This document shows, one piece after another, positions 7,953 to 16,758 of a DNA stretch of 64,000 nt (its first letter is position 1; each line of letters opens with the position of its first letter). The notes beneath the pieces are model-generated. The model saw only the letters and a list, made by a program, of their open reading frames with translations, ran no database searches and was not told the origin of the DNA. The stretch is from NCBI RefSeq assembly GCF_050870875.2, contig NZ_CP194041.2, positions 1,550,001 to 1,614,000 on the forward strand, written 5' to 3'. The translations under genes were made by a program, and so were the position numbers. The DNA is from Agarivorans sp050870875 (lineage in GTDB: Bacteria > Pseudomonadota > Gammaproteobacteria > Enterobacterales > Celerinatantimonadaceae).

Positions 7953-9422
7953 ATGCTTCCTGTTGTTGCCTTAGTGGGACGTCCTAACGTCGGCAAATCT
8001 ACATTATTTAATCGCCTTACACGCAGTAGGGATGCACTGGTTGCCGATTTCCCAGGGTTGACTCGTGACCGTAAATACGGCCAAGCAAAAGTGGCTGAGC
8101 AAGAGTTCATCGTGATCGATACTGGTGGTATTGATGGGGATGAAGAAGGTATCGATGCGATGATGGCGCAGCAATCGTTGCAGGCCATCGAAGAAGCTGA
8201 TGCGGTACTGTTTTTAGTGGATGCTCGGGCTGGAATGACAATCGCCGATGAAGCGATTGCTCACCATTTGCGTAGACAAGATAAAAAAGTATTTTTGGTC
8301 GCCAACAAAACTGACGGTATCGATGCAGATACGGCTTGTGGTGAATTTTATGCTTTAGCCTTGGGCGACGTGCATCATATTGCCGCGGCACATGGTCGTG
8401 GGGTTAATATCTTGCTGGAAGAAGCCTTGCGTCCTTTTGTGACCGAACAACATGCGCAACAAGCGCTAGAAGGTGAAGATACCGAACTCGATTTAGACAA
8501 TGAATTGAGTGAAACTGAGCTCGATCAGTTAGCTCAGCAGTTTGCTGATATGCCTATTAAATTAGCGATTGTCGGCCGACCTAACGTCGGTAAGTCAACA
8601 CTGACCAACCGAATTTTAGGTGAAGAGCGGGTCGTCGTTTACGATATGCCGGGCACTACGCGTGATAGCATCTATATCCCGATGCAACGTGAAGACCAAG
8701 ATTATATTTTGATCGATACTGCTGGCGTGCGTAAGCGTGGCAAGGTGACCGAGACGGTTGAAAAATTTTCGGTGATTAAAACCTTGAAAGCCATTGAAGA
8801 TGCCAATGTAGTGATGTTGGTCATTGACGCACAATCGGGGATTTCTGATCAAGATTTAAGTCTGCTAGGTTTTGTGCTTAATGCGGGGCGCGCGCTGGTT
8901 TTAGCGGTCAATAAATGGGATGGATTAGATAACGACCATAAGGAGCGAATTAAGAGTGAATTAGATCGCCGATTAGGGTTTATTGACTTTGCTCGAGTGC
9001 ACTTCATTTCTGCATTGCATGGAACAGGCGTCGGCCACCTATATGAATCGGTACAAGAGGCTTATAGCAGCGCCACCAAACGTGTTTCAACTTCTTTACT
9101 GACTCGTATCATGCAGATGGCACAAGATGATCACCAACCTCCATTGGTTCGCGGTCGTCGAGTTAAGTTGCGTTATGCGCATGCGGGTGGATATAACCCA
9201 CCAAGAATTGTGGTCCATGGTAATCAAGTGAACTCCTTACCTGATTCTTATAAACGTTACTTAATGAATTATTATCGTAAGGCGCTAGAGATTATGGGAA
9301 CGCCGATCCGTGTAGAATTTAAGGAAGGCGAAAATCCATTTTCTGATAAAAAGTCAAAATTGACTTTGGCACAAGAGCGTCGCCGTAAAAAAATGCAAAG
9401 CGTGAGTAAATATAAAAAATAG
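7953..9422 (+). CDS. der: Ribosome biogenesis GTPase Der (EngA)
   Basis: Essential GTPase with tandem G domains that acts in late maturation of the 50S subunit. Two identical P-loops GRPNVGKS are visible (residues 9-16 and near 205), each with a DxxG switch II, NKxD-type base-recognition motifs, and a C-terminal KH-like domain (RVKLRYAHAGGYNPPRIVVHG). I start at the ATG at 7953 (489 residues), where MLPVVALVGRPNVG aligns with homologues. An in-frame ATG at 7911 would add 14 residues encoded partly by the preceding hairpin. An acidic linker (about 170-195) separates the G domains. yfgJ follows 12 bp later. Confidence 0.97.
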   Translation: MLPVVALVGRPNVGKSTLFNRLTRSRDALVADFPGLTRDRKYGQAKVAEQEFIVIDTGGIDGDEEGIDAMMAQQSLQAIEEADAVLFLVDARAGMTIADEAIAHHLRRQDKKVFLVANKTDGIDADTACGEFYALALGDVHHIAAAHGRGVNILLEEALRPFVTEQHAQQALEGEDTELDLDNELSETELDQLAQQFADMPIKLAIVGRPNVGKSTLTNRILGEERVVVYDMPGTTRDSIYIPMQREDQDYILIDTAGVRKRGKVTETVEKFSVIKTLKAIEDANVVMLVIDAQSGISDQDLSLLGFVLNAGRALVLAVNKWDGLDNDHKERIKSELDRRLGFIDFARVHFISALHGTGVGHLYESVQEAYSSATKRVSTSLLTRIMQMAQDDHQPPLVRGRRVKLRYAHAGGYNPPRIVVHGNQVNSLPDSYKRYLMNYYRKALEIMGTPIRVEFKEGENPFSDKKSKLTLAQERRRKKMQSVSKYKK

Positions 9423-9434
9423 CTGGAGTGAGTC

Positions 9435-9665
9435 ATGAGTCATGAAATCGCTTGTCCTGAATGTGACGGTGAGTTAATCCCTGAACATGAACATTGGTTA
9501 TGTGTTGCTTGCCATCACCGATATTTACAACGGGTCCATTGCGATAAATGTGATGCAGAATTGGAAATACTGAAAGCTTGCGGTGCGGTGGATTATTTCT
9601 GTAAGCACTGTAATGAACTAAAGTCCAAAAAGGCGATGATTCAGCGCTTTGAACGCTGTGAATAA
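9435..9665 (+). CDS. yfgJ: YfgJ-like double zinc-ribbon protein
   Basis: Small cytosolic protein of 76 residues with four CxxC-type pairs: CPEC, CVAC, CDKC and CKHC. They form two likely zinc ribbons. The segment LKACGAVDYFC is nearly identical to that of enteric YfgJ, which also follows der. Molecular function is not established. It is co-directional with der, 12 bp apart, and closed by a strong terminator, so it is likely the last gene of the bamB-der-yfgJ transcript. Confidence 0.88.
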   Translation: MSHEIACPECDGELIPEHEHWLCVACHHRYLQRVHCDKCDAELEILKACGAVDYFCKHCNELKSKKAMIQRFERCE

Positions 9666-9668
9666 ACG

Positions 9669-9693
9669 AAAGGCGGTTTTTACCGCCTTTTTT
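9669..9693 (+). terminator. Intrinsic terminator of yfgJ
   Basis: AAAGGCGG (9669-9676) / CCGCCTTT (9683-9690) with a TTTTTA loop and a continuing T run to 9693. It separates the plus-strand operon from the convergent gene ending at 9720. Confidence 0.9.
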
Positions 9694-9719
9694 ATATCGT
9701 TAAATACCCGCTATGTTTG

Positions 9720-11561
9720 CTATGAGGTGCGTTTGGCGATGCTATGTAAAATATTTGACCATTGTTGGTAGATCATAAAATGCCCTTGTTTAGGGATGAC
9801 TTTTAGTTGAGCATTTGGTACCGATGTTGCGAATCGTTCGGCGAGAACTAAAGGAATATGCCGATCAACTTCGCCATGCCATAAGCTTGTCGGAATTTGA
9901 ATATCGGCAATATTAAAGCCCCAGTCTTTCATGACTCGTTGTACTTCATCAGAAAATGCGCTGCCACCCTGTATTTTGGCTTCTTTGAGGTAACGCGTAA
10001 ATTTGTCTCGAAACTGCGGGCTATTAAATAACTCGACATCGGCTCCGTCCAAATCTTTGGCTAATACTTTAAACAGCTTATTCGGATCTTTGTGTAAACC
10101 TTTTTCTAAGATATTGGTAAATAGTCGGTGCATGCTGGGAAAGTCACGCGCCAATTTCATATGCATTCGGTATAGCTTGGCGGTGGCTTGATAGTCACTA
10201 TCTAAAACTAGTGCATCACCAGAACTCACCATGGTGAGATGGCTAATTTTACTCGGTATTTTGGCGGCGCAACAGGCTGCGTATACTCCTCCGGTGGCAT
10301 AGCCAAGTAACTCAACTTGATCAATATTTAGGTATTCGAGCAAGGCACAGAGATCTTCAGACCATTGCACAAAACTATAATTTGGATGGTAGTCGGAGCC
10401 GCCAAAACCAGGTCGATCGATGGTGATTAAACGCAGCCCGAGCTGCTTTGCTAAGTCTTGTTCATCGAAGAAGTTCTCTAAGCGACTGCCTAGAATGCTA
10501 TGGCAGTAAATTACCGGTGTCCCTTTGTCGCTACCAAATTCTTGATAACATAAGCGGCGTTGATCTGGCAGGGTAAAAAACAAGGTTTGATTACTAGAGT
10601 TATGCTCGTCTAACGGGAGTAAAGCTCTACTATTTTGCGATAACATTCCCCAAGGTCCAGTAAGTACCAAGCTGGCTAACTCGCTTTGACTACTGACCCC
10701 TGTTTTTTTAAAAACCGATTTTAGCTGAGTTCGAACGGTGTTATAGCTGACGTAAATTTTGTCGGCAATATCGGATGGAGACATTCCTTGGGCAATGTAG
10801 TTTACAATCCGTGCTTCTTTTGGACTTAAGCTATAGCCTTCGGCAAAAGCGCGTAAATCTAGCTCAATATCCGGCCGTGAGGGCGAGATAAATACCACCA
10901 CACTGGCATTGCGCTCCAAGGCAGGGTTTTGTAAATGATCGACAGGACTTAAGATCACCATCGTTTGAGCTGTACTTTGATTATCGATTTGGATCGGTAG
11001 CCCGCGACTACTTGACTCTCCTGGCCCCAAATTTGATAACTCTGTGACATATTGTTTCAGTAACGCTGTTGATTTGCTTTGCTGTGTGGTTAAGGTTCTG
11101 CCTTGTTGATAAAGCCCCTGCTTTAACTGAAGAGTCTCTTCGGCGAGTTCATTGGTTAATAATATTTCGTTTTGGGCATTGACTAAGATCACACCCACAG
11201 GAATGTGGTCTAACAGCGAATTTAATGAATGATTTTTTTCTTCCAGCTTATAGATGCGCTTGGCGATGTTTAACGCTTGGTTGAAGTGCTCTAGTAGCAA
11301 CTGATTGCGTTCTGAATGATGGGTTTGTTCCATCAATAGGGTTGGAGAGACGGCGTTTAGCATTTGGCTTAATTTGGCTGATGAGTTGTCGTGCTCAGTT
11401 TCAACTTGAGTTCGTTGAATCTCAGGCATCATATACAGCTGTTCAAGCAGGTCTGGCCAATATTCGGGTTCTGCCGCTGCTCGGTAGATCATGCCGATTA
11501 ACTGTTCCCGATTATCGACGAAGGTTAGCTCGAGTTCCTTGGTGCTATCCAGAGATTTCAT
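9720..11561 (-). CDS. PAS-like/LuxR-type HTH/alpha-beta hydrolase fusion regulator
   Basis: A 613-residue protein with three visible parts. Residues 1-235 are an N-terminal sensor region including a PAS-like stretch (SLLDHIPVGVILVNAQNEIL, about 115-145). Residues 243-300 are a LuxR/GerE helix-turn-helix (LSPKEARIVNYIAQGMSPSDIADKIYVSYNTVRTQL). Residues 330-613 are an alpha/beta hydrolase domain. In the hydrolase the Asp (566, WHGEVDR) and His (594, KQGHF) of the triad are present. The nucleophile elbow reads GYATG (420-424), so alanine replaces the catalytic serine. I infer a ligand-binding, non-hydrolytic sensor coupled to DNA binding. No signal peptide or membrane helix is seen. A perfect TATAAT on the minus strand (11599-11604) lies 38 bp upstream, without a good -35. 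It interrupts the usual yfgJ-xseA neighbourhood, which suggests acquisition. Ligand and targets are unknown. Confidence 0.85.
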   Translation of the reverse strand: MKSLDSTKELELTFVDNREQLIGMIYRAAAEPEYWPDLLEQLYMMPEIQRTQVETEHDNSSAKLSQMLNAVSPTLLMEQTHHSERNQLLLEHFNQALNIAKRIYKLEEKNHSLNSLLDHIPVGVILVNAQNEILLTNELAEETLQLKQGLYQQGRTLTTQQSKSTALLKQYVTELSNLGPGESSSRGLPIQIDNQSTAQTMVILSPVDHLQNPALERNASVVVFISPSRPDIELDLRAFAEGYSLSPKEARIVNYIAQGMSPSDIADKIYVSYNTVRTQLKSVFKKTGVSSQSELASLVLTGPWGMLSQNSRALLPLDEHNSSNQTLFFTLPDQRRLCYQEFGSDKGTPVIYCHSILGSRLENFFDEQDLAKQLGLRLITIDRPGFGGSDYHPNYSFVQWSEDLCALLEYLNIDQVELLGYATGGVYAACCAAKIPSKISHLTMVSSGDALVLDSDYQATAKLYRMHMKLARDFPSMHRLFTNILEKGLHKDPNKLFKVLAKDLDGADVELFNSPQFRDKFTRYLKEAKIQGGSAFSDEVQRVMKDWGFNIADIQIPTSLWHGEVDRHIPLVLAERFATSVPNAQLKVIPKQGHFMIYQQWSNILHSIAKRTS

Positions 11562-12023
11562 ATTTTTACTGCTAATTTACTTGTATTACAATTAATTGAT
11601 TATATGCGATTGGCATACACTTTGCGTCTTCTTGGGTTTAGATGCTGAGTTTATTTATAGCAAAAATTTCGGCGTCTAGTTTAGCCCCTTTAATTTTAAG
11701 ATAGTTTTACAAAAAAACACATCAAATTTAACGCTTCACTCATAAGTTGTGAAGCGTACGAAAGATTGTCGATAAGATTAGAGTTTGTTGATTTGTAATG
11801 ATTATTTTTTCATTGGTTTGTGACTTGTGGGGTAAATTGTTCATATAAAGTGTACCTCTCTAAAACAAAGTAGACCCTGTAGCATCAAGTGTCACAAGCG
11901 CTGAAAAAAAGGATTCGCTAAAGCATTTTACTCTTTATTGAGTGGGTTTGCTTGGCGAAATATCTCTGGTTGCGTTGTAAGCTCGCTCCACGAACATGAT
12001 TTGCTACAAGAGGTTAGCTGTGT
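11562..12023. other. 462-bp intergenic region upstream of the hydrolase-LuxR gene
   Basis: No open frame of gene-like composition. It holds the probable -10 of the downstream minus-strand gene (11599-11604) and a 9-bp inverted repeat (11731-11757, listed separately). The rest, 11760-12023, is the region 3' of xseA; I see no convincing terminator, RNA or mobile element in it. Confidence 0.6.
11731..11757. repeat. Perfect inverted repeat, candidate operator or hairpin
   Basis: ACGCTTCAC (11731-11739) and GTGAAGCGT (11749-11757) with a 9-base spacer, about 170 bp upstream of the hydrolase-LuxR start. Read on the minus strand, a T-rich stretch begins about ten bases beyond the repeat, so a leaky terminator for xseA is an alternative to a regulator site. 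Confidence 0.5.
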
Positions 12024-13358
12024 TTAAGAACTGATGTTTGCTTTTCGTTGTCCATCGACAAATTGCAGCGTGACTTCGTCTCCAACTTGTAATTCGGCGG
12101 CATGATGCACGAGTTGTTGTTTATGACTTACCATTGTAAAACCTCGTTCTAAAACCCGCAGTGGGCTTAGGGCATCTAATTGTCGAGTTTTGGCGATGAG
12201 TTGTTGTTGATAACGGGCTTGTTGCTGCGTGATTATTTGTGACATATTTTTTAATAAGTTATCGAATTGATTTGCTTGCTGTGTGAGTTGTGCAGGAAGT
12301 TGGCTTTCGATAATGGCTCGACTGACTCTGTTATATCGGTAGTTAGCCTGCGCTAAGCTGCTAGACATCGCGCGCTCCAAGCGTAGTGATAGATGGTCAA
12401 ACCGTTGTTGTTGTTGTTGCAATACGTGCTCAGGGGATTGTGCATAAATGCGCTGTTGTAAATTTGTCAGTTGCCATTGCTGTTGTTTCAGCAGCTGAGA
12501 ATAGCGGTTGTTTAGCTGTTGGTTGAGATAGCTTAATCTTTGCTCGATGTGGCTAGCCTGTTGGCTGACGATTTCCGCTGCAGCAGAAGGGGTTGCCGCT
12601 CGTACATCGGCAACTAGATCGCTGATACTATGATCAATCTCGTGGCCAACCGCCGAAATGATGGGCAGGTTAGAGTTAAATATGCAATTGGCTAACCGTT
12701 CATCATTGAAGGCGGATAAATCTTCTTTAGAACCACCCCCACGGCCAACAATCAACAAATCAACTTCCTGACGTTGATTCGCTCGTTCGATCATGGCGCA
12801 AATTTGAATGGCTGCTTGTTCGCCTTGCACTGCTGCTGGGTAGACGATGACTTTGATGGCTGGTGCTCGTCGAGCCAGTACCGACAAAATGTCCTGTAAG
12901 GCGGCCCCTGATGCGGAACTTACCACTCCAACCGTTGACGGATACTCCGGTAGTGCTTGTTTAGCTGCTTCGGCAAATAAGCCTTGGGCGGCGAGCTTAT
13001 ACTTTAATTGCTCAAATGCTTGCTGGATGGCGCCATCCCCGGCGGGATGAATGGCTTCAATGATTAACTGGTAATCCCCTCGAGGCTCATACATGGTGAT
13101 GTTGGCTTTCACTAGCACCTGCATTCCAGACTCGGGCTTAAAAAGTACTTTGCGATTGGTATTTTTAAACATGGCACAACGGACCTGCGACCGTGAGTCC
13201 TTCAGGTTGAAGTACCAATGCCCTGAAAATGGCGCTGAAAAGTTAGATATTTCACCTTCCAACCAAACTGTCCCCAAACAACGCTCTAGTAAACGTCTAA
13301 CTTCCTGGTTTAATTGACTTACGCTGAAGACATTTTGGGTGATTTGATTCGCTTGCAT
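12024..13358 (-). CDS. xseA: Exodeoxyribonuclease VII large subunit
   Basis: Catalytic subunit of the single-strand-specific exonuclease VII that works with several small XseB subunits in DNA repair. The N-terminal OB fold (VWLEGEISNFSAPFSGHWYFNLKD) is followed by the catalytic region with GVVSSASGAALQD, LIVGRGGGSKEDL, ISAVGHEIDHSISD and RAATPSAAAE. The C-terminal half is a long Gln-rich coiled coil. I start at the ATG at 13358 (444 residues): MQANQITQNVFSVSQLN matches homologues and GAGAG lies just upstream. An ATG at 13403 would add a leader that runs toward the guaB promoter. It is divergent from guaB, as in enterics; xseB is not in the window. Confidence 0.95.
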   Translation of the reverse strand: MQANQITQNVFSVSQLNQEVRRLLERCLGTVWLEGEISNFSAPFSGHWYFNLKDSRSQVRCAMFKNTNRKVLFKPESGMQVLVKANITMYEPRGDYQLIIEAIHPAGDGAIQQAFEQLKYKLAAQGLFAEAAKQALPEYPSTVGVVSSASGAALQDILSVLARRAPAIKVIVYPAAVQGEQAAIQICAMIERANQRQEVDLLIVGRGGGSKEDLSAFNDERLANCIFNSNLPIISAVGHEIDHSISDLVADVRAATPSAAAEIVSQQASHIEQRLSYLNQQLNNRYSQLLKQQQWQLTNLQQRIYAQSPEHVLQQQQQRFDHLSLRLERAMSSSLAQANYRYNRVSRAIIESQLPAQLTQQANQFDNLLKNMSQIITQQQARYQQQLIAKTRQLDALSPLRVLERGFTMVSHKQQLVHHAAELQVGDEVTLQFVDGQRKANISS

Positions 13359-13410
13359 CAGCGCTCTCGTGGGTAAATTGAAAATAATGTAAGAAAATAA
13401 CATTTTTCAA

Positions 13411-13439
13411 TTTACCTTGACTAGCTTTATACCTATAAT
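13411..13439 (+). promoter_or_regulatory. Probable guaB promoter with GC-rich discriminator
   Basis: TTTACC (13411-13416), a 17-bp spacer and TATAAT (13434-13439), then CCGTCCGC before the expected start near 13446. GC-rich discriminators are typical of promoters repressed by ppGpp, and guaBA is known to be stringently controlled in enterics. Whether this promoter is so controlled is inference. Confidence 0.7.
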
Positions 13440-13488
13440 CCGTCCGCAATATTTTCCCGTTTATTAACTGATTTAGGCGAATGTTGCT

Positions 13489-14949
13489 ATGCTGAGAATT
13501 TCCAAAGAAGCCTTAACCTTCGATGATGTACTACTACTTCCTGCACACTCTGAAGTACTCCCTAACACTGCCAGTTTGGCCACTCGTCTAACTAAAGATA
13601 TCAATTTAAATATTCCGATGGTTTCTGCGGCCATGGATACTGTTACTGAGGCGAGTTTTGCGATCGCTTTAGCTCAGGAAGGTGGCATTGGCTTCATTCA
13701 TAAAAATATGAGTATCGAACAACAAGCCAATGAAGTGCGTCGCGTGAAAAAATTCGAAGCTGGGATTGTGCTTGAGCCGATTACGGTGACGCCAGACTTA
13801 ACTTTGGGGCAGATTGCGAAGTTACGCCAAACTCACGGTTTTGCTGGCTTCCCCGTGGTGACAGAAGCTAATGACTTAGTTGGTATTGTCACAGGACGTG
13901 ATTTACGTTTCGAAACCGATTTTTCTAAAACAGTTTCGCAGGTGATGACCCCGAAAGAACGTTTGGTAACCACTACCGATACTTCCCGTGAAGTGGTTGA
14001 AAAGCTAATGCACGAACACCGTATTGAGAAAATGTTGGTGGTTGACGATGCCTTTAAACTCACAGGTTTAATCACCGTAAAAGATTTTAAAAAAGCAGAG
14101 CGTAAGCCGAACGCTTGTAAAGACAGCTTTGGCCGCTTGCGTGTTGGTGCTGCTGTTGGCGCTGGTGCTGGCAACGAAGAGCGGGTTGATGCGCTGGTAG
14201 AAGCAGGGGTCGATGTCTTATTGATCGATTCATCTCACGGGCATTCGCAAGGAGTGCTTGATCGCATTAAGGCCACTCATGATAAATACCCTGACTTACA
14301 GATTGTTGGTGGTAACGTTGCCACTGCCGCTGGTGCGATAGCCCTCGCGGATGCTGGTGTTAGTGCAGTAAAGGTGGGGATTGGCCCAGGTTCAATTTGT
14401 ACAACACGTATTGTTACTGGTGTGGGTGTCCCACAAATTACCGCGGTAGCTGATGCGGTGGAAGCGCTTAAAGGTCGTGATATTCCGGTGATCGCCGATG
14501 GTGGTATTCGTTTCTCTGGTGATATTGCGAAAGCCCTGGTCGCCGGTGCATCTTGTGTGATGGTGGGTAGTATGTTTGCTGGCACCGAAGAAGCGCCTGG
14601 AGAAATTGAACTTTATCAGGGGCGTTCGTTTAAATCTTACCGCGGTATGGGCTCTTTAGGTGCAATGTCTCAGGGTTCATCAGACCGTTATTTCCAAACC
14701 GATAATGCGGCAGATAAATTGGTGCCCGAAGGGATTGAAGGTCGGGTGGCTTACAAAGGTCCAGTGAAAGCGATTATTCACCAGCAAATGGGTGGTTTGC
14801 GCTCTTGTATGGGGCTGACTGGCTGCGCCACTATCACCGAACTGAATACCAAAGCCGAATTTGTTCGGGTGACCAGTGCCGGAATGGGCGAAAGTCATGT
14901 CCATGATGTGACCATTACTAAAGAAGCACCAAACTACCGTATGGGGTAG
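13489..14949 (+). CDS. guaB: Inosine-5'-monophosphate dehydrogenase
   Basis: Oxidises IMP to XMP with NAD+, the committed step of GMP synthesis. The 486-residue TIM-barrel enzyme is interrupted by a CBS-domain pair at about residues 93-205 (nucleotide-sensing module). The catalytic cysteine is Cys304 in GPGSICTTR. The flap and K+-binding segments (YRGMGSLGAM, VPEGIEGRVAYKG) are intact. It is divergent from xseA and precedes guaA by 72 bp, in which a hairpin lies. The promoter is probably at 13411-13439. Confidence 0.98.
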   Translation: MLRISKEALTFDDVLLLPAHSEVLPNTASLATRLTKDINLNIPMVSAAMDTVTEASFAIALAQEGGIGFIHKNMSIEQQANEVRRVKKFEAGIVLEPITVTPDLTLGQIAKLRQTHGFAGFPVVTEANDLVGIVTGRDLRFETDFSKTVSQVMTPKERLVTTTDTSREVVEKLMHEHRIEKMLVVDDAFKLTGLITVKDFKKAERKPNACKDSFGRLRVGAAVGAGAGNEERVDALVEAGVDVLLIDSSHGHSQGVLDRIKATHDKYPDLQIVGGNVATAAGAIALADAGVSAVKVGIGPGSICTTRIVTGVGVPQITAVADAVEALKGRDIPVIADGGIRFSGDIAKALVAGASCVMVGSMFAGTEEAPGEIELYQGRSFKSYRGMGSLGAMSQGSSDRYFQTDNAADKLVPEGIEGRVAYKGPVKAIIHQQMGGLRSCMGLTGCATITELNTKAEFVRVTSAGMGESHVHDVTITKEAPNYRMG

Positions 14950-14971
14950 ATTTTTATAGCATAACTACTCT

Positions 14972-14997
14972 CTAAGCACCTGTAGGTGCTTAGTTTT
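14972..14997 (+). terminator. Hairpin between guaB and guaA
   Basis: CTAAGCACC (14972-14980) / GGTGCTTAG (14985-14993), a TGTA loop, then TTTT. It resembles an intrinsic terminator or attenuator inside the guaBA operon. Confidence 0.75.
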
Positions 14998-15021
14998 ATC
15001 AGCCTAATGAAGTAAGTGATT

Positions 15022-16602
15022 ATGAGCAGAGATATCCACGAACATCGTATTCTAATTTTAGATTTTGGATCGCAATATACCCAATTGATCGCCCGCCGTA
15101 TTCGTGAAATAGGGGTTTACTGTGAACTTTGGGGCTGGGATGTAGAAGAAGCCGACATTAGAGAATTTGCACCTAACGGTATCATCTTAGCGGGTGGGCC
15201 AGAGAGTGTCACAGAACATGATTCGCCTCGAGCCCCCGAGTATGTGTTTAGCGCTGGCGTTCCTGTATTAGGGATTTGTTATGGCATGCAAACAATGTCT
15301 GAGCAGCTTGGCGGGAAGGTGATTCAAGGTGAAGGTGAGCGGGAGTTTGGTTATGCTCAGGTTGAGGTTATTAGCCCATCACCTTTATTTAAAGCGATTG
15401 AAGACACGGTTGCCGATAATGGTAATGCCTTGTTAGATGTTTGGATGAGCCATGGCGATAAAGTTTCGGCTATTCCTGCAGGATTCACCACGATTGCGAA
15501 AACACCGAGCTGTGAATTTGCCGCGATGATGAATCAAGACAAGCAATTTTATGGCGTTCAGTTTCACCCTGAGGTGACTCACACTCGCCAAGGTTTACGG
15601 ATGTTAGAACATTTTGTGAAAGATATCTGTGGCTGTGATGCTTTGTGGACTTCTGAATCGATCATTGAAAATGCGGTCGCAAAAATTAAGCAGCAAGTGG
15701 GTGATGATGAAGTTATTCTTGCGCTAAGTGGTGGCGTTGATTCCTCGGTTGTTGCCATGCTTATTCAGCGAGCCATTGGCGATAAACTTACTTGTGTGTT
15801 CGTGGATAACGGTTTATTGCGTTTGAACGAAGGCCAACAAGTAATGGATATGTTTGGCAATCACTTTGGTTTGAACATTATTCATGTGCAGGCACAAGAT
15901 CGTTTCTTAGATGCGATGGCGGGTGAAAGTGACCCAGAGAAGAAGCGCAAAATTATCGGCCATGTTTTTATTGATGTTTTTGATGAAGAGTCGAAGAAAC
16001 TAAAAAATGCCAAGTGGCTTGCCCAAGGTACGATTTACCCGGATGTGATCGAGTCTGCGGGTGCTAAAACCGGTAAGGCACATGTGATTAAATCTCACCA
16101 TAACGTCGGTGGCTTACCCGATGATATGGAAATGGGCTTGGTTGAACCTTTGAAAGAGCTATTTAAAGACGAAGTGCGCAAAATTGGTCTGGAGCTAGGC
16201 TTACCCTACGACATGTTATACCGCCACCCATTCCCTGGGCCTGGTTTAGGGGTACGGGTACTCGGTGAGGTGAAGAAAGAGTACTGTGATCTATTGCGCC
16301 GTGCCGATGCTATTTTCATCGAAGAACTGCATAAACATGATTTATACAATAAGGTAAGCCAGGCTTTCACGGTATTCTTACCTGTGCGTTCAGTCGGTGT
16401 GATGGGCGATGGACGTAAGTACGATTGGGTTGTATCGCTGCGTGCTGTTGAGACTATCGATTTTATGACAGCACATTGGGCTCATTTACCCTATGACTTC
16501 CTTGGTCATGTGAGCAACCGAATTATCAATGAAGTAGATGGTATTTCTCGTGTGGTCTATGATATTTCGGGTAAACCGCCTGCGACGATTGAGTGGGAGT
16601 AG
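15022..16602 (+). CDS. guaA: GMP synthase (glutamine-hydrolysing)
   Basis: Converts XMP, ATP and glutamine to GMP. Domains in order: class I glutamine amidotransferase (residues 1-200; nucleophile Cys86 in GICYGMQ, catalytic FHPEVTHT histidine and glutamate), ATP pyrophosphatase with P-loop LSGGVDSSV (about 233), and the C-terminal dimerisation domain. The start is taken at the ATG at 15022 (526 residues, matching homologues MxxxIHxHRILILDFGSQ). An in-frame GTG at 15016 adds two residues and is less likely. It is distal to guaB, with its own terminator. Confidence 0.98.
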   Translation: MSRDIHEHRILILDFGSQYTQLIARRIREIGVYCELWGWDVEEADIREFAPNGIILAGGPESVTEHDSPRAPEYVFSAGVPVLGICYGMQTMSEQLGGKVIQGEGEREFGYAQVEVISPSPLFKAIEDTVADNGNALLDVWMSHGDKVSAIPAGFTTIAKTPSCEFAAMMNQDKQFYGVQFHPEVTHTRQGLRMLEHFVKDICGCDALWTSESIIENAVAKIKQQVGDDEVILALSGGVDSSVVAMLIQRAIGDKLTCVFVDNGLLRLNEGQQVMDMFGNHFGLNIIHVQAQDRFLDAMAGESDPEKKRKIIGHVFIDVFDEESKKLKNAKWLAQGTIYPDVIESAGAKTGKAHVIKSHHNVGGLPDDMEMGLVEPLKELFKDEVRKIGLELGLPYDMLYRHPFPGPGLGVRVLGEVKKEYCDLLRRADAIFIEELHKHDLYNKVSQAFTVFLPVRSVGVMGDGRKYDWVVSLRAVETIDFMTAHWAHLPYDFLGHVSNRIINEVDGISRVVYDISGKPPATIEWE

Positions 16603-16644
16603 ACTAAGTTATAAACAGTTAACTAGGTCTTTATAAATCAATGA

Positions 16645-16677
16645 AATGCCAGTCAGTAATACTGACTGGCATTTTTT
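16645..16677 (+). terminator. Intrinsic terminator of guaA
   Basis: A 13-bp perfect stem, AATGCCAGTCAGT (16645-16657) / ACTGACTGGCATT (16661-16673), with a three-base loop and T run. Confidence 0.93.
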
Positions 16678-16758
16678 ATGGTGATTCTTACTCTTCAATC
16701 GTCGGCTTGGTAGCCTCTGCGAATTGCCTAGCGATAATTAGTGGAACTCTGTTTCAGC

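Noticed and set aside
13359..13403. 15-residue N-terminal extension of XseA
   Set aside because: Hydrophobic leader absent from homologues; the start at 13358 has a plausible ribosome-binding site.
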